Shown one piece after another: positions 48,229 to 57,987 of a stretch of 64,000 nt of DNA. Source of the stretch: Exiguobacterium indicum HHS 31. GTDB lineage: Bacteria; Bacillota; Bacilli; Exiguobacteriales; Exiguobacteriaceae. Position 1 is the stretch's first letter. Every line of letters begins with the position of its first letter. The stretch spans positions 62,001-126,000 of the forward strand of contig NZ_MPSZ01000006.1 of assembly GCF_001939065.1 (NCBI RefSeq). The letters are read 5' to 3'. The position numbers and the translations under genes are program-made. The notes beneath the pieces were generated by a model. It was not told the DNA's origin. It made no database searches and saw only the letters and a list, made by a program, of their open reading frames with translations.

Positions 48229-48266
48229 TTCACAAAGCTTTACAAACGATAAACATGGATTTCACA
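48229..48266 (+). promoter_or_regulatory. PhoP-type operator (Pho box) of phoA
   Basis: Four hexamers follow each other at 10, 11 and 11 bp: TTCACA (48229), TTTACA (48239), TAAACA (48250) and TTCACA (48261). This is the arrangement of PhoP boxes (TT[AT]ACA repeats every 11 bp) in Bacillus. It lies 73 nt before phoA and predicts induction by phosphate starvation. Confidence 0.75.
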
Positions 48267-48338
48267 TTCTATCCGTAAGGTGGAGTTTGTAGGTCGTATC
48301 AATCATCAAACCCCAGCACCTTTCGAGGAGGAACTCTT

Positions 48339-49697
48339 ATGAAATTAAAACGTATCATTCCGATTTTTGCCTTATCAACCCTTTCCCTTAGTACGATGCT
48401 CTCGATGCCTGAAGCAGAAGCAAAGACAAAACCTGTTAAATCACCGGAAATCCGGAACGTCATCTTCTTGATCGGCGACGGGATGGGGGTCTCGTATACA
48501 TCAGCACATCGTTACTTAAAGAACGATCCATCGACACCGGTTGCTGAAAAAACAGCGTTTGACCAATACCTCGTTGGTCAACAGATGACTTATCCGGAAG
48601 ATCCGAAGGAAAACGTCACCGATTCCGCTTCCGCAGCAACAGCGATGTCATCCGGCATCAAGACGTATAATGCAGCGATTGCCGTTGATAACGATAAATC
48701 GGAAGTCAAGACCGTCCTTGAAGCAGCGAAAGAACGTGGTAAGTCAACAGGACTCGTTGCAACATCGGAAATCACGCATGCGACACCTGCTTCGTTCGGT
48801 GCTCATGATGAGAGCCGAAAGAACATGAACGCGATCGCAGACGATTACTTCAAGGAACGCGTCAATGGGAAGCATAAAATTGACGTTATGCTCGGTGGCG
48901 GTAAGTCGAACTTCGTCCGTCCGGATGTTGATTTGACGAAAGCATTCAAAAAAGACGGTTACAGTTACGTCACGGATCTGGATCAATTGCAAGGTGATAA
49001 AAACAAACAAGTCCTCGGTCTGTTCGCAGATGGTGGATTACCAAAACGGATTGACCGCGAAAACTCGGTCCCATCGCTTGAACAAATGACGAACTCTGCC
49101 ATTAAGCGACTCGACTCGAATAAAAAAGGATTCTTCCTGATGGTCGAAGGTAGCCAAGTCGACTGGGCCGGTCATGACAATGATATCGTCGGTGCCATGA
49201 GTGAGATGGAAGACTTCGAGCGGGCATTCAAAGCCGCGATCGCATTTGCAAAGAAGGATAAACATACACTCGTCGTCGCGACAGCTGACCACTCAACGGG
49301 TGGATATTCAATCGGTGCAGATGGCATCTATAACTGGTTCGCTGAACCGATCAAAGCGGCAAAGAAAACACCTGACTTCATGGCGCAAAAAATCGTCGAT
49401 GGTGCGGACGTCCGCAAGACGTTGACGACGTATATCGATCAGGACAAACTCGCCTTGACGGACAAAGAAATCGATAGCGTCTCCCGCGCTGCTGAATCGA
49501 AGAAATTACTCGAGATTGATAATGCGATTGAAGAAATCTTCAACGAACGCTCGCATACAGGCTGGACGACAGGTGGACATACAGGTGAAGACGTACCGGT
49601 CTATGCGTTCGGTCCTGCTAAAGAACGTTTCGCGGGACAAGTCGACAACACGGATCACGCGAAAATCATCTTCGATCTCTTGAAATCGAAGAAATAA
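48339..49697 (+). CDS. phoA: Alkaline phosphatase
   Basis: This secreted phosphomonoesterase releases phosphate from organic phosphates. The 452-aa protein has a signal peptide (ending EAEAKTK), the metal site VIFLIGDGMGVSYTSA, the nucleophile Ser96 in VTDSASAATAMSSG and the metal ligands of VEGSQVDWAGHDND, TADHSTGGYSIG and TTGGHTGEDVPVYAFG. All Zn/Mg ligand motifs are intact. It is followed by a lipoprotein gene 11 nt downstream. Confidence 0.95.
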   Translation: MKLKRIIPIFALSTLSLSTMLSMPEAEAKTKPVKSPEIRNVIFLIGDGMGVSYTSAHRYLKNDPSTPVAEKTAFDQYLVGQQMTYPEDPKENVTDSASAATAMSSGIKTYNAAIAVDNDKSEVKTVLEAAKERGKSTGLVATSEITHATPASFGAHDESRKNMNAIADDYFKERVNGKHKIDVMLGGGKSNFVRPDVDLTKAFKKDGYSYVTDLDQLQGDKNKQVLGLFADGGLPKRIDRENSVPSLEQMTNSAIKRLDSNKKGFFLMVEGSQVDWAGHDNDIVGAMSEMEDFERAFKAAIAFAKKDKHTLVVATADHSTGGYSIGADGIYNWFAEPIKAAKKTPDFMAQKIVDGADVRKTLTTYIDQDKLALTDKEIDSVSRAAESKKLLEIDNAIEEIFNERSHTGWTTGGHTGEDVPVYAFGPAKERFAGQVDNTDHAKIIFDLLKSKK

Positions 49698-49708
49698 GGA
49701 GAATGTTC

Positions 49709-50356
49709 ATGAGACAGATACTTGCTACTTTGATGCTCGGGACGGTGCTCGCTGGTTGTGGCACTTCAGCATCACAAGACACACCAAAAGAACCAGCGTC
49801 TGCGAAACAGGAGCAGCCGGTATCGCTTGAAAAAACAAGCGCCTACGTTCCAAACCCACAAATTCCAGACGATCGCGATTTGACAAAAATCGATCAGACC
49901 GTCACGGATGATAAGGGCGACCTGACGCTTAAACAATTCAAACGAGTGAACGAAACACGGAAGATTGGTCCGATCGAGATGACGATCGAAGAGATCAAAG
50001 TATTCCATGCTCGTCCAAGCTATGGCATGATTGATTTCTTCCATGGCTTTACGCACGATGAATCCTTTGATTTGATCAAGACACGGGTCACGATCAAGAA
50101 CACAAGTAATGAACCGGTCACGTTCAATCCTGTCGCCCACTTCAAACTCGATGCTGCGACAGAAAAGACGCTCGAGGACGACGTCTATTTGGAGTCGCTT
50201 GCGAAGACTTACGCCCCGTCCGAGTCACGGAGTGGTAACTTCGGCTTCATCTTGGAACATCCGGTTGACTCGATTGAACTCTTGACGAGTGATGTTCTCG
50301 ATGAAAAACAAGATGTCCTCAAAAAAGGAACGACGTTTTCGACGTCTCTTCGTTGA
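49709..50356 (+). CDS. Lipoprotein of unknown function co-transcribed with phoA
   Basis: The start is the ATG at 49709, 7 nt after AAGGAG. The lipobox is LAGCGTS (cysteine at about 17). The mature domain of about 150 residues is beta-rich with the immunoglobulin-like segments GPIEMTIEEIKVFHARPSYG and LIKTRVTIKNTSNEPVTFNP, similar in layout to DUF4352-type lipoproteins. Position and spacing indicate co-expression with phoA and possibly a role in the phosphate-starved envelope; that is inference. Confidence 0.75.
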   Translation: MRQILATLMLGTVLAGCGTSASQDTPKEPASAKQEQPVSLEKTSAYVPNPQIPDDRDLTKIDQTVTDDKGDLTLKQFKRVNETRKIGPIEMTIEEIKVFHARPSYGMIDFFHGFTHDESFDLIKTRVTIKNTSNEPVTFNPVAHFKLDAATEKTLEDDVYLESLAKTYAPSESRSGNFGFILEHPVDSIELLTSDVLDEKQDVLKKGTTFSTSLR

Positions 50357-50484
50357 CTGACATTCACACTTCTACGCTCTATCTATTTTCCGGTCATGTC
50401 CGGATCATAGGTGGAGCTATTTTGATGCCTGTAATCGTTCCGTGCTACACTAAAGGCATTATTTGAGTGTAAAGGACGGATCAT

Positions 50485-51192
50485 ATGCCGAAGTATGTAA
50501 ACATCTATCACGAGCTCGCACAGCGGATTCAGGAAGGAACGCTTCCGGCCGAAACGAAATTACCTTCTGAAACGGAATTGATGCATGAATTCGAGGCGAG
50601 CCGCGGAACGGTTCGAAAAGCGATTGATGCCCTGCAAGAAAAAGGCTTCGTCCGTAAACACCAGGGGAAAGGTGTCTTCGTCCTGTCGCAAGAAGCGATC
50701 GAGTTCCAATTCAACGGCATCGTCAGCTTCTCGGAAGCACATCGCCGGATGGGGCGTCATACCGTCGAGACGGATGTCTTATCCTGCGAAGTCCTTTCCG
50801 CTTCTGCTGAACTCGCTTCATTATTACATGTGGCACAAGGAACGGACGTGACGCGCATCGAGCGCATTCGCCAAATCGATGGTGAACGTGTCATCCGTGA
50901 CATCAATCATTTCGTGACAGCACTCGTACCCGGACTCACTACTGACATCGCTCAAGGTTCGATCTATCAGTACATCGAAGAGACACTTGGTCGGCAGATC
51001 AGCTACGCAAAACGAAAAATCGAAGCTCGCCCTGCGACAATGGAAGACCAAGAACGACTCGACCTTCACGATATGACGCATGTCATCGTTGTCACGAACG
51101 ATACGTATTTCTATGAAGGACAACATTTCGAACGGACGGAATCGCGTCACCGGCTCGATAAGTTTCAGTTCACTGATATTGCCCGTCGTTGA
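50485..51192 (+). CDS. treR: Trehalose operon repressor, GntR family
   Basis: The 235-aa protein has an N-terminal winged helix (PKYVNIYHELAQRIQEGTLP, ASRGTVRKAIDALQEKGFVR, HQGKGVFVL) and a C-terminal UTRA ligand-binding domain (SFSEAHRRMG, ESRHRLDKFQF), as in TreR. It lies directly upstream of treP-treA with its own terminator. The effector is expected to be trehalose 6-phosphate. Confidence 0.9.
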   Translation: MPKYVNIYHELAQRIQEGTLPAETKLPSETELMHEFEASRGTVRKAIDALQEKGFVRKHQGKGVFVLSQEAIEFQFNGIVSFSEAHRRMGRHTVETDVLSCEVLSASAELASLLHVAQGTDVTRIERIRQIDGERVIRDINHFVTALVPGLTTDIAQGSIYQYIEETLGRQISYAKRKIEARPATMEDQERLDLHDMTHVIVVTNDTYFYEGQHFERTESRHRLDKFQFTDIARR

Positions 51193-51212
51193 ATATAGGC
51201 TGCAAGATGAGG

Positions 51213-51243
51213 GAATCCGTAGATGACGGATTCTCTCTTTTTT
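51213..51243 (+). terminator. Terminator of treR
   Basis: The stem GAATCCGT / ACGGATTC (51213-51220 with 51226-51233) is followed by a T-rich run. Confidence 0.78.
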
Positions 51244-51252
51244 ATTCTTCCC

Positions 51253-51330
51253 AACTTATCTATATAAGTTCTTGACCAACTTATATAGATAAGTTAAGAT
51301 AAGTGTGCGCAGATAAGAAAACGTTTTCAT
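51253..51330 (+). promoter_or_regulatory. treP-treA control region: two operators, promoter and cre-like site
   Basis: AACTTATCTATATAAGTT (51253-51270) and AACTTATATAGATAAGTT (51278-51295) are reverse complements of each other with centres 25 bp apart, matching a dimer-binding GntR site. A promoter with TTGACC (51272-51277) and TAAGAT (51295-51300), 17 nt apart, lies between and over them. Further down, AAGAAAACGTTTTCAT (51315-51330) fits the CcpA cre consensus with one mismatch. Confidence 0.8.
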
Positions 51331-51374
51331 TTCAAAAGTGGTCGAGTATGTCACTTCCAAAAAGGAGCATCGAG

Positions 51375-52814
51375 ATGAAACCAAACTATCGTCAGATTGC
51401 AGAGCAAATCATTGAGAACATCGGAGGTAAGGAGAACGTTGAGCAGGCAGCTCACTGTGTCACCCGTCTTCGTTTAACGCTTAAGAATCAAGAGCTTGTC
51501 GATCAAGAAGCCTTACTTGAAGTTCCGCTCGTCAAAGGCGCGTTCTTGAACGCGGGTGTCTATCAAATCGTCATTGGTGCCGGAGACGTCGACCGGGTCT
51601 ATGCAGAATTCATTCAATTAACCGGTTTACAGGCAACGACGATCGCAGATGTCAAATCGTCTGGCGCTGCCAAGATGAATCCGTTCCAAAAGTTGATCAA
51701 AGTCTTTTCTGATGTCTTCATGCCTATCATCCCGGCGATCATCGTTGCTGGTCTCTTAATGGGAATCAATAATCTATTCGGTATCGAGTTCGGTGGCAAG
51801 ACGATGATTGACCGTTACCCGAATCTGCAAGGGTTATGGGACCTCATCAATATGATGGCAAACACGGCCTTCGTCTTCCTCCCGGCACTCGTCGGTTGGT
51901 CAGCGACGAAACGCTTCGGTGGAAGTGAGATTCTCGGGATCGTCATGGGTCTGATGCTTGTTCATCCAGATCTCTTAAACGCTTGGAACTACGGACAAAG
52001 TGCTCTAAAAGGTGAAATCCCGACGTTCAACATTCTCGGTCTCTTTGAAATTGAAAAAGTCGGTTATCAGGGACAAATCCTCCCTGTACTCGCCGCTGCT
52101 TATGTTCTCAGTACGATTGAACGTTGGCTCAAAAAACGGGTACCGAATGCGATTCAATTACTCGTCGTACCGATTACGACGATCACATTGACGGGATTCC
52201 TCGCCCTTGCCGTCATCGGACCAGTCACGCGTCAAGTCGGTGACTGGATTACGATCGGTGTCGTCAATACATTCGAAGCTGTTCCATTACTCGGTGCCCT
52301 ACTCTTTGGTGCACTCTATGCGCCGCTCGTCATCACTGGCATGCACCACATGTTCATCGCTGTTGATCTACAGTTGATCGGACAAAGTGGGACGACGTTC
52401 ATTTGGCCGATGATCGCGATTTCGAACATCGCTCAAGGTTCAGCAACACTCGCGATGCTTTTCCTCGCGAAAAACGTTAACGATAAAAACATGGCATCAA
52501 CGTCCGCTTTATCCGCCTACTTCGGAATCACGGAACCGGCCATGTTCGGGGTCAATCTCCGGTTCAAGTATCCGTTTTACGCGGCACTCGTCGGTTCAGC
52601 GATTGCGTCAGCTTTCATCGCTGTCAGTGGCGTTCTTGCTCCTGCGATCGGTGTTGGCGGATTACCTGCTTTCATTTCGATCGTACCAGGTTCGATTCTG
52701 TCGTTCATCGTCGGCATGGTGATTGCGATCATCGTCCCTGTCGCCTGTACGTTCCTGTTCCACTATGTCTCAACGAAACGCGCAAAAAAAGCTGCCCTGA
52801 AAAAAGCAGCGTAA
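51375..52814 (+). CDS. treP: PTS trehalose-specific EIIBC component
   Basis: This takes up trehalose as trehalose 6-phosphate. The start is the ATG at 51375 (MKPNYRQIAEQIIENI), 7 nt after AAGGAG. The 479-aa protein has an EIIB domain with the phosphorylated Cys28 in EQAAHCVTRLRLTL, then an EIIC domain of about ten helices with the substrate region ITGMHHMFIAVDLQLIG. There is no EIIA domain, so the phosphoryl group must come from another EIIA, usually the glucose type. Confidence 0.93.
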   Translation: MKPNYRQIAEQIIENIGGKENVEQAAHCVTRLRLTLKNQELVDQEALLEVPLVKGAFLNAGVYQIVIGAGDVDRVYAEFIQLTGLQATTIADVKSSGAAKMNPFQKLIKVFSDVFMPIIPAIIVAGLLMGINNLFGIEFGGKTMIDRYPNLQGLWDLINMMANTAFVFLPALVGWSATKRFGGSEILGIVMGLMLVHPDLLNAWNYGQSALKGEIPTFNILGLFEIEKVGYQGQILPVLAAAYVLSTIERWLKKRVPNAIQLLVVPITTITLTGFLALAVIGPVTRQVGDWITIGVVNTFEAVPLLGALLFGALYAPLVITGMHHMFIAVDLQLIGQSGTTFIWPMIAISNIAQGSATLAMLFLAKNVNDKNMASTSALSAYFGITEPAMFGVNLRFKYPFYAALVGSAIASAFIAVSGVLAPAIGVGGLPAFISIVPGSILSFIVGMVIAIIVPVACTFLFHYVSTKRAKKAALKKAA

Positions 52815-52835
52815 TTCTAGAAAGGTGTGTATCTC

Positions 52836-54476
52836 ATGATCACGACAACCGATTGGCGCAAATCCGCCGTTTATCAAATTTATCCGAAGAGTTTTTATAG
52901 TCCGGAGGGCAAAGCGACCGGTACATTGCGTGGCGTCACTGCCAAACTCGATTATCTGGCGGATCTTGGTGTCGATTACCTTTGGTTGACGCCGGTCTAT
53001 GCCTCACCGCAGAACGACAATGGCTATGATGTCAGTGATTATTACGCGATTGATCCATCCTACGGAACAATGGCCGATTTCGAGACGTTACTTGCAGAAG
53101 CAAAACAACGCGGTCTGTCTGTCATGATGGATATCGTCGTCAACCATTGCTCGACGTCGCACTCTTGGTTCGAAGAAGGACGTCACCCGGATAGTCCCTA
53201 TCACGACTATTTTATCTGGCGCGAGACACCGAACGACTGGGTATCAAAATTCGGTGGTCCCGCTTGGTCATTTGATGAGGTAGCCGGCAAGTATTACTTG
53301 CACCTGTTCGACAAGACACAAGCGGATCTGAACTGGGAAAATCCACGTTTACGGGAAGATGTTTACAACATGATGCGCTTTTGGCGGGATAAAGGAGTCA
53401 GCGGCTTCCGACTTGATGTCATCAATTTGATTTCAAAGACGCCAGGTCTTCCAAACGATCCAGCAGGAGACGGACGGACGTATTATACGGACGGACCGAA
53501 CGTCCATGACTACTTGCAAGAGATGAACGCAGAAGTCTTTGCCGGACACGATCTCATGACGGTTGGTGAGATGTCGTCGACGTCACTTGAACACTGCCTT
53601 CGTTATTCTTCGCTTGATGAACAAGAACTGAAGATGACGTTCAACTTTTATCATTTGAAGGTCGATTATCCGAACGGTGAAAAATGGACGGCGGCACCGT
53701 TTGATTTCAAACAACTGAAACAGATTTTCTCCGACTGGCAATCCGGCATGAACGGACAAGCCTGGAACGCGATCTTTTGGTGCAACCATGACCAGCCACG
53801 CGTCGTCAGCCGGTTTGGTGACGACGCCACGTATCGCGTCGAAAGTGCGAAGATGCTCGCGACGACGCTTCACGGCTTACAAGGGACACCGTACATCTAT
53901 CAAGGAGAAGAGATCGGGATGCCGAATCCGGACTTCACGGATCTGTCCGACTACCGCGATGTCGAAACATTGAATGCGTATCAGGAAGCGCGGGACAACG
54001 GTGTAGCGGAAGAAGAAATTCTTGCTGCGATTCGTCAAAAATCGCGTGATAATGCGCGGACGCCGATGCCATGGTCGGATGCTGTCAACGGTGGCTTCAG
54101 TACGAGTGAACCATGGATACCGGTCTCGCCAACGTATGATCAGATCAATGTCGAGACGGCTGTCGCAGATCCGGAATCGGTCTATCATCATTACAAACAG
54201 TTGATACAGCTCCGTAAACAGTATGACGTGCTCACGGATGGTTCGTACCGTCTGTTGACACCAGACGATCCGTCACTCTGGGCGTACGAACGCGTAACGA
54301 ACGAGGAAGAGTTGCTTGTCGTTTCGAACTTCTACGGAACAGACACGACGTTCACGTTACCTCGTGACGGGTCGGACTATACGGTGTTGATTCACAACTA
54401 CCAGGAGATGCAGACAGAAGATCACACTCTGACGTTACGTCCTTATGAATCCTTGATGCTTTATCGTAAAAAGTGA
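52836..54476 (+). CDS. treA: Trehalose-6-phosphate hydrolase (alpha,alpha-phosphotrehalase)
   Basis: This splits trehalose 6-phosphate to glucose and glucose 6-phosphate. The start is the ATG at 52836 (MITTTDWRKSAVYQIYPKSF). The 546-aa GH13 enzyme has conserved regions MMDIVVNHCSTSHSWF, GVSGFRLDVINLISK (nucleophile Asp), LMTVGEMSSTS (acid/base Glu) and AIFWCNHDQPRVVSRFG (transition-state Asp). It is 21 nt after treP in the same operon. Confidence 0.95.
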   Translation: MITTTDWRKSAVYQIYPKSFYSPEGKATGTLRGVTAKLDYLADLGVDYLWLTPVYASPQNDNGYDVSDYYAIDPSYGTMADFETLLAEAKQRGLSVMMDIVVNHCSTSHSWFEEGRHPDSPYHDYFIWRETPNDWVSKFGGPAWSFDEVAGKYYLHLFDKTQADLNWENPRLREDVYNMMRFWRDKGVSGFRLDVINLISKTPGLPNDPAGDGRTYYTDGPNVHDYLQEMNAEVFAGHDLMTVGEMSSTSLEHCLRYSSLDEQELKMTFNFYHLKVDYPNGEKWTAAPFDFKQLKQIFSDWQSGMNGQAWNAIFWCNHDQPRVVSRFGDDATYRVESAKMLATTLHGLQGTPYIYQGEEIGMPNPDFTDLSDYRDVETLNAYQEARDNGVAEEEILAAIRQKSRDNARTPMPWSDAVNGGFSTSEPWIPVSPTYDQINVETAVADPESVYHHYKQLIQLRKQYDVLTDGSYRLLTPDDPSLWAYERVTNEEELLVVSNFYGTDTTFTLPRDGSDYTVLIHNYQEMQTEDHTLTLRPYESLMLYRKK

Positions 54477-54592
54477 TGCATCTCTTGTTGTTCTCTTGAT
54501 CACCATCTCTAACAACGCATGTTTTATCATCCTCGCTTTCCACAGGCGGGAGTCGAGTATGATGCACATTCGTATTTCTTTCGGATCAAATA

Positions 54593-54643
54593 AAAAGGGA
54601 AATCACCATCCGAGTACATGACCCGGAACGTGATCTCCCTTTT
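54593..54643. terminator. Bidirectional terminator
   Basis: AAAAGGGA / TCCCTTTT and, inside it, ATCAC / GTGAT form an interrupted stem between the converging treA and symporter genes. Confidence 0.75.
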
Positions 54644-54686
54644 CTCATACTTCATCATACACGAACTCGTTTTTAGAGCATGTATC

Positions 54687-56045
54687 CTACGAAACCTTCC
54701 GATTCGCTTCTTCTCGTCTCAACTGTTCGCGGAACAGTCGTGTCTCGGCAATGACGACGCCAGACAATCCAATCAAACCGATTAAGTTCGGAATCGCCAT
54801 CAATCCGTTAAAGACATCGGAAATCGCCCAGACCATGTTCAAGTTCGTCGTCATCGCGCCGGCTCCGGCGACTAAAACGAACAGGATGCGGTACGGTAGG
54901 ATTGATTTTTGACCAAATAGATAATAGATCGACTTTTCACCGTAATACGACCAACCGAGGACCGTCGAGTAAGCGAACATGACGAGACCAATCGTAACGA
55001 TGTATTTCCCGGCAGGACCGAGGAAGACCTCGAAGCTTGCTGTCGTCAACTCGACGCCTTCTAATTTCGTGTCCAACTGTCCCCCCATGACGAGCGTCAG
55101 ACCCGTGATCGAACAGACGACCAATGTATCGAGGAAGACTTGCGTCATCGAGACGAGCGCTTGACGCCCCGGGAAGTCCGTCTTCGCAGCAGCGGCTGCG
55201 ATCGGTGCTGAACCGAGTCCTGCTTCGTTCGAGAAGACACCACGCGCGACACCATAACGAATCGCTGCCCCGATTGCCCCACCCGTGATGGCTTCGTTTG
55301 AGAACGTACTGCTGAAGATCGTCGAGATCGCACCTGGAATCAAGTCATAATTCATGACGAGAATCAGCAAGCCACTTCCGACATAGAAGAAAATCATGAA
55401 CGGAACGAATAAACTAACAACCTTTCCAATCGATTTGACTCCGCCGAGAATGACGACACCCGTCAATACCATCAACGCGATCCCCGTCACGTAAAGTGGC
55501 ACATCGAACGTCGATTTCATCGCAAGGGCGACCGAGTTTGTCTGGACCCCGTTTCCAATACCAAACGCAGCGATCGAAGCGAATGCAGCAAACAAGACAC
55601 CGAGCCATTTTTGCTTCAGTCCACGCTCAAGGTAATACATCGGTCCTCCTGCCATCTGTCCTTTTTCATCGACGACGCGATATTTGACGGCAAGGATCGC
55701 TTCCGCGTACTTCGTCGCCATCCCGAACAAGCCGGACAGCCACATCCAAACGATCGCCCCAGGTCCCCCGAGAACGACAGCTGTTGCGACACCGACGATA
55801 TTCCCCGTACCGACGGTTGCAGCTAGTGCCGTCATCAATGCTTGAAAGTGACTGATGTCGCCTTCTGACTTATCGTCCTGATGCTTTGAAAACGCAAGCT
55901 TCAGCGCATACGGCAGTTTGGTAATTTGAATGAATCCTAAGCGAATCGTCAAGTAAATCCCCGTACCGACCAACAGAATGAGTAACGGTGGTCCCCAAAC
56001 AAAATTGGACACCTTACCAATCCAGTCACTAAATGAATTTCCCAT
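54687..56045 (-). CDS. Sodium:alanine symporter family (AGCS) amino acid transporter
   Basis: The 452-aa polytopic membrane protein has family motifs: FQALMTALAATVGTGNIVGV, GPGAIVWMWLSGLFGMATKY, GGPMYYLERGLKQKWLG and AIRYGVARGVFSNEAGLGSA. AGCS proteins import alanine, glycine or glutamine with Na+. AlsT and YrbD are Bacillus members, but the substrate cannot be fixed here. It is monocistronic with a GGGGGAGG Shine-Dalgarno. Confidence 0.92.
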   Translation of the reverse strand: MGNSFSDWIGKVSNFVWGPPLLILLVGTGIYLTIRLGFIQITKLPYALKLAFSKHQDDKSEGDISHFQALMTALAATVGTGNIVGVATAVVLGGPGAIVWMWLSGLFGMATKYAEAILAVKYRVVDEKGQMAGGPMYYLERGLKQKWLGVLFAAFASIAAFGIGNGVQTNSVALAMKSTFDVPLYVTGIALMVLTGVVILGGVKSIGKVVSLFVPFMIFFYVGSGLLILVMNYDLIPGAISTIFSSTFSNEAITGGAIGAAIRYGVARGVFSNEAGLGSAPIAAAAAKTDFPGRQALVSMTQVFLDTLVVCSITGLTLVMGGQLDTKLEGVELTTASFEVFLGPAGKYIVTIGLVMFAYSTVLGWSYYGEKSIYYLFGQKSILPYRILFVLVAGAGAMTTNLNMVWAISDVFNGLMAIPNLIGLIGLSGVVIAETRLFREQLRREEANRKVS

Positions 56046-56234
56046 TCGTTTTACCTCCCCCTATGTAATCTATAGTTCCTTACCATTTTTTCAGAATTTA
56101 CTGATAATTGTCAAACTATTTTTTCATAAAACTATTCTACATTTTAATTTTTTCTATAATAAGTAAATTTTTTACTTGTGACGGTATAATCAAGAAAATG
56201 AATAGTTCATCTTGCAAAAAAAGGAGCGAATCAT

Positions 56235-57938
56235 ATGAAGATTAAAACGAAGCTTATCTTATTGTCCTCCATCCTTTTGCTTAGCTTGATCGGTGTCGGG
56301 TTATACGGCGCATCTTCTCTCAATCGTGTTGACCAAGAGAGTCAAACGATCACCTCGTCCTGGATTCCCGGTCTGAACTTATCTCATGAAACGAATACTG
56401 CTCTATCTGATTTACGACGTGTCGAATTACTACACATTCAAGAAAATGATCCAGAAATCAAAGCCGGTTATGATAAGCGTGTCAAAGACGGTTTAGCGAC
56501 CGTTGATGCGAATCTCGCGAAATACGAAAAAACGATTTATTTAGAAAGCGATCGCGCACTGTACAATGATCTCACAAAAAAATGGCAAACTTTCAATGAG
56601 ACGACTGATCGTCTTCTCGCCCTCAGTACACCAGAAACTCAAAAAGAAGCGGTCACCTATTATGAAGGTGAGAGTCGTGATTCATACTTCGCTGTTTCGG
56701 ATCAATTGACGAAAATCGTGAAATACAATAATCAACAAGCTGGTAAAAATGGTGACGCTATCACCAGCGCCGCTAATACGGCGCACCTTATGCTGTTCAC
56801 GATCATCGGTGTCGTCGGATTGCTCGGTGTCATCTTCACCGTCTTGATTTTACGCTCAATCTTCGGTCCACTCCGTCAACTGCAGGCGAAAACGCATGAA
56901 CTCGCAACACAAGGTGGTGACTTGACGGCGCAACTCGACGTCGTACGAGAGGACGAAATTGGACAAATCGCCAAGTCGATGAATCAATTCATCGCTCACT
57001 TACGAACAATTATTGTCCAAGTCGATGATACGGCAACACACGTCGTGTCGACCTCTCGTCATGTCTCTGGTCGAATCAGCGAACTCGATCAAGATATGGC
57101 GTCGACTTCGCATACGATTGAAAACTTATCGGCGGGTATGCAAGAGACAGCCGCTTCAGCTGAAGAGATGAACTCGTCTGCCGTCGATATGGAAGCGACG
57201 ATTCATGACATCGTCTCCGGCGCAGAAGCGAACGGAAAACGCGCTCAAGAAGTCGGCGGTCGTGCTGAATCGCTTCAAGTTGTCGCCACAGAAGCGAAAC
57301 AGACCGCCACTCAAATTCTCTTCGAAACAAAAAATAAACTGGAAGATGCGATGGCACGGGCGAAAGCCGTTAAGGAAATTTCCGTTTTGTCTGACGCGAT
57401 CCTTTCAATTGCGGCGCAAACGAATTTATTATCCCTTAACGCTTCGATTGAAGCAGCACGTGCCGGAGAAGTCGGTCGAGGCTTCGCCGTCGTCGCCGAT
57501 GAGATTCGAAAACTCGCCGAGAGCAGTCGAGATACCGTTGAACAAATTCAAGACGTCTCACTCTCCGTCATCGATTCCGTCGAACACTTGAATGCCGCGT
57601 CCGGTGAGATGCTCTCTTTCATCGATACAAAGGTCGTCAAAGACTATGATTTATTCGAAGATGCCTCGATTCAATACCGTGATGATGCGCAATTATTCGG
57701 TGATGCAGCAGAACATTTTGCCGCTCAAGCTGGTCAACTTCAGGAACTGACAGCAAATATGCTTGGTGTCATCCACGATGTTGCCGTCACCGTCAATGAT
57801 GGGGCGCAAGGCACACAATCGATGTCGGAGCAAATCAATCATTCCGTTCAAGCGTTCCGAGATGTGCATGAACAGACTTCCGTCAGTCAACAGCAGGCGG
57901 AAGCATTAAAAGAGGTATTACGTCAATTTCAAGTCTAA
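56235..57938 (+). CDS. Methyl-accepting chemotaxis protein
   Basis: This membrane chemoreceptor signals to CheA. The 567-aa protein has transmembrane helix 1 ([19 protein letters not shown]), a four-helix-bundle ligand domain (about 30-180) and helix 2 ([20 protein letters not shown]). HAMP follows, then the cytoplasmic coiled coil with the hairpin tip [20 protein letters not shown] and [13 protein letters not shown]. The ligand is unknown. TATAAT lies 45 nt upstream; a sigma-D match (TAAA-N15-GGTATAAT) is weak. Confidence 0.93.
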   Translation: MKIKTKLILLSSILLLSLIGVGLYGASSLNRVDQESQTITSSWIPGLNLSHETNTALSDLRRVELLHIQENDPEIKAGYDKRVKDGLATVDANLAKYEKTIYLESDRALYNDLTKKWQTFNETTDRLLALSTPETQKEAVTYYEGESRDSYFAVSDQLTKIVKYNNQQAGKNGDAITSAANTAHLMLFTIIGVVGLLGVIFTVLILRSIFGPLRQLQAKTHELATQGGDLTAQLDVVREDEIGQIAKSMNQFIAHLRTIIVQVDDTATHVVSTSRHVSGRISELDQDMASTSHTIENLSAGMQETAASAEEMNSSAVDMEATIHDIVSGAEANGKRAQEVGGRAESLQVVATEAKQTATQILFETKNKLEDAMARAKAVKEISVLSDAILSIAAQTNLLSLNASIEAARAGEVGRGFAVVADEIRKLAESSRDTVEQIQDVSLSVIDSVEHLNAASGEMLSFIDTKVVKDYDLFEDASIQYRDDAQLFGDAAEHFAAQAGQLQELTANMLGVIHDVAVTVNDGAQGTQSMSEQINHSVQAFRDVHEQTSVSQQQAEALKEVLRQFQV

Positions 57939-57943
57939 ATGAG

Positions 57944-57981
57944 ACAAGCCCCTCACTTCCGATTGGAGGTGAAGGGCTTGT
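57944..57981. terminator. Bidirectional terminator
   Basis: ACAAGCCC / GGGCTTGT with inner TCAC / GTGA forms a stem with one mismatch between the converging chemoreceptor and lipoprotein genes. T runs are short. Confidence 0.65.
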
Positions 57982-57987
57982 TGTTCG

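Noticed and set aside
56170-56200. Sigma-D promoter of the chemoreceptor gene (TAAA-N15-GGTATAAT)
   Set aside because: The -10 matches GCCGATAT poorly, and TATAAT alone explains it as a sigma-A promoter.
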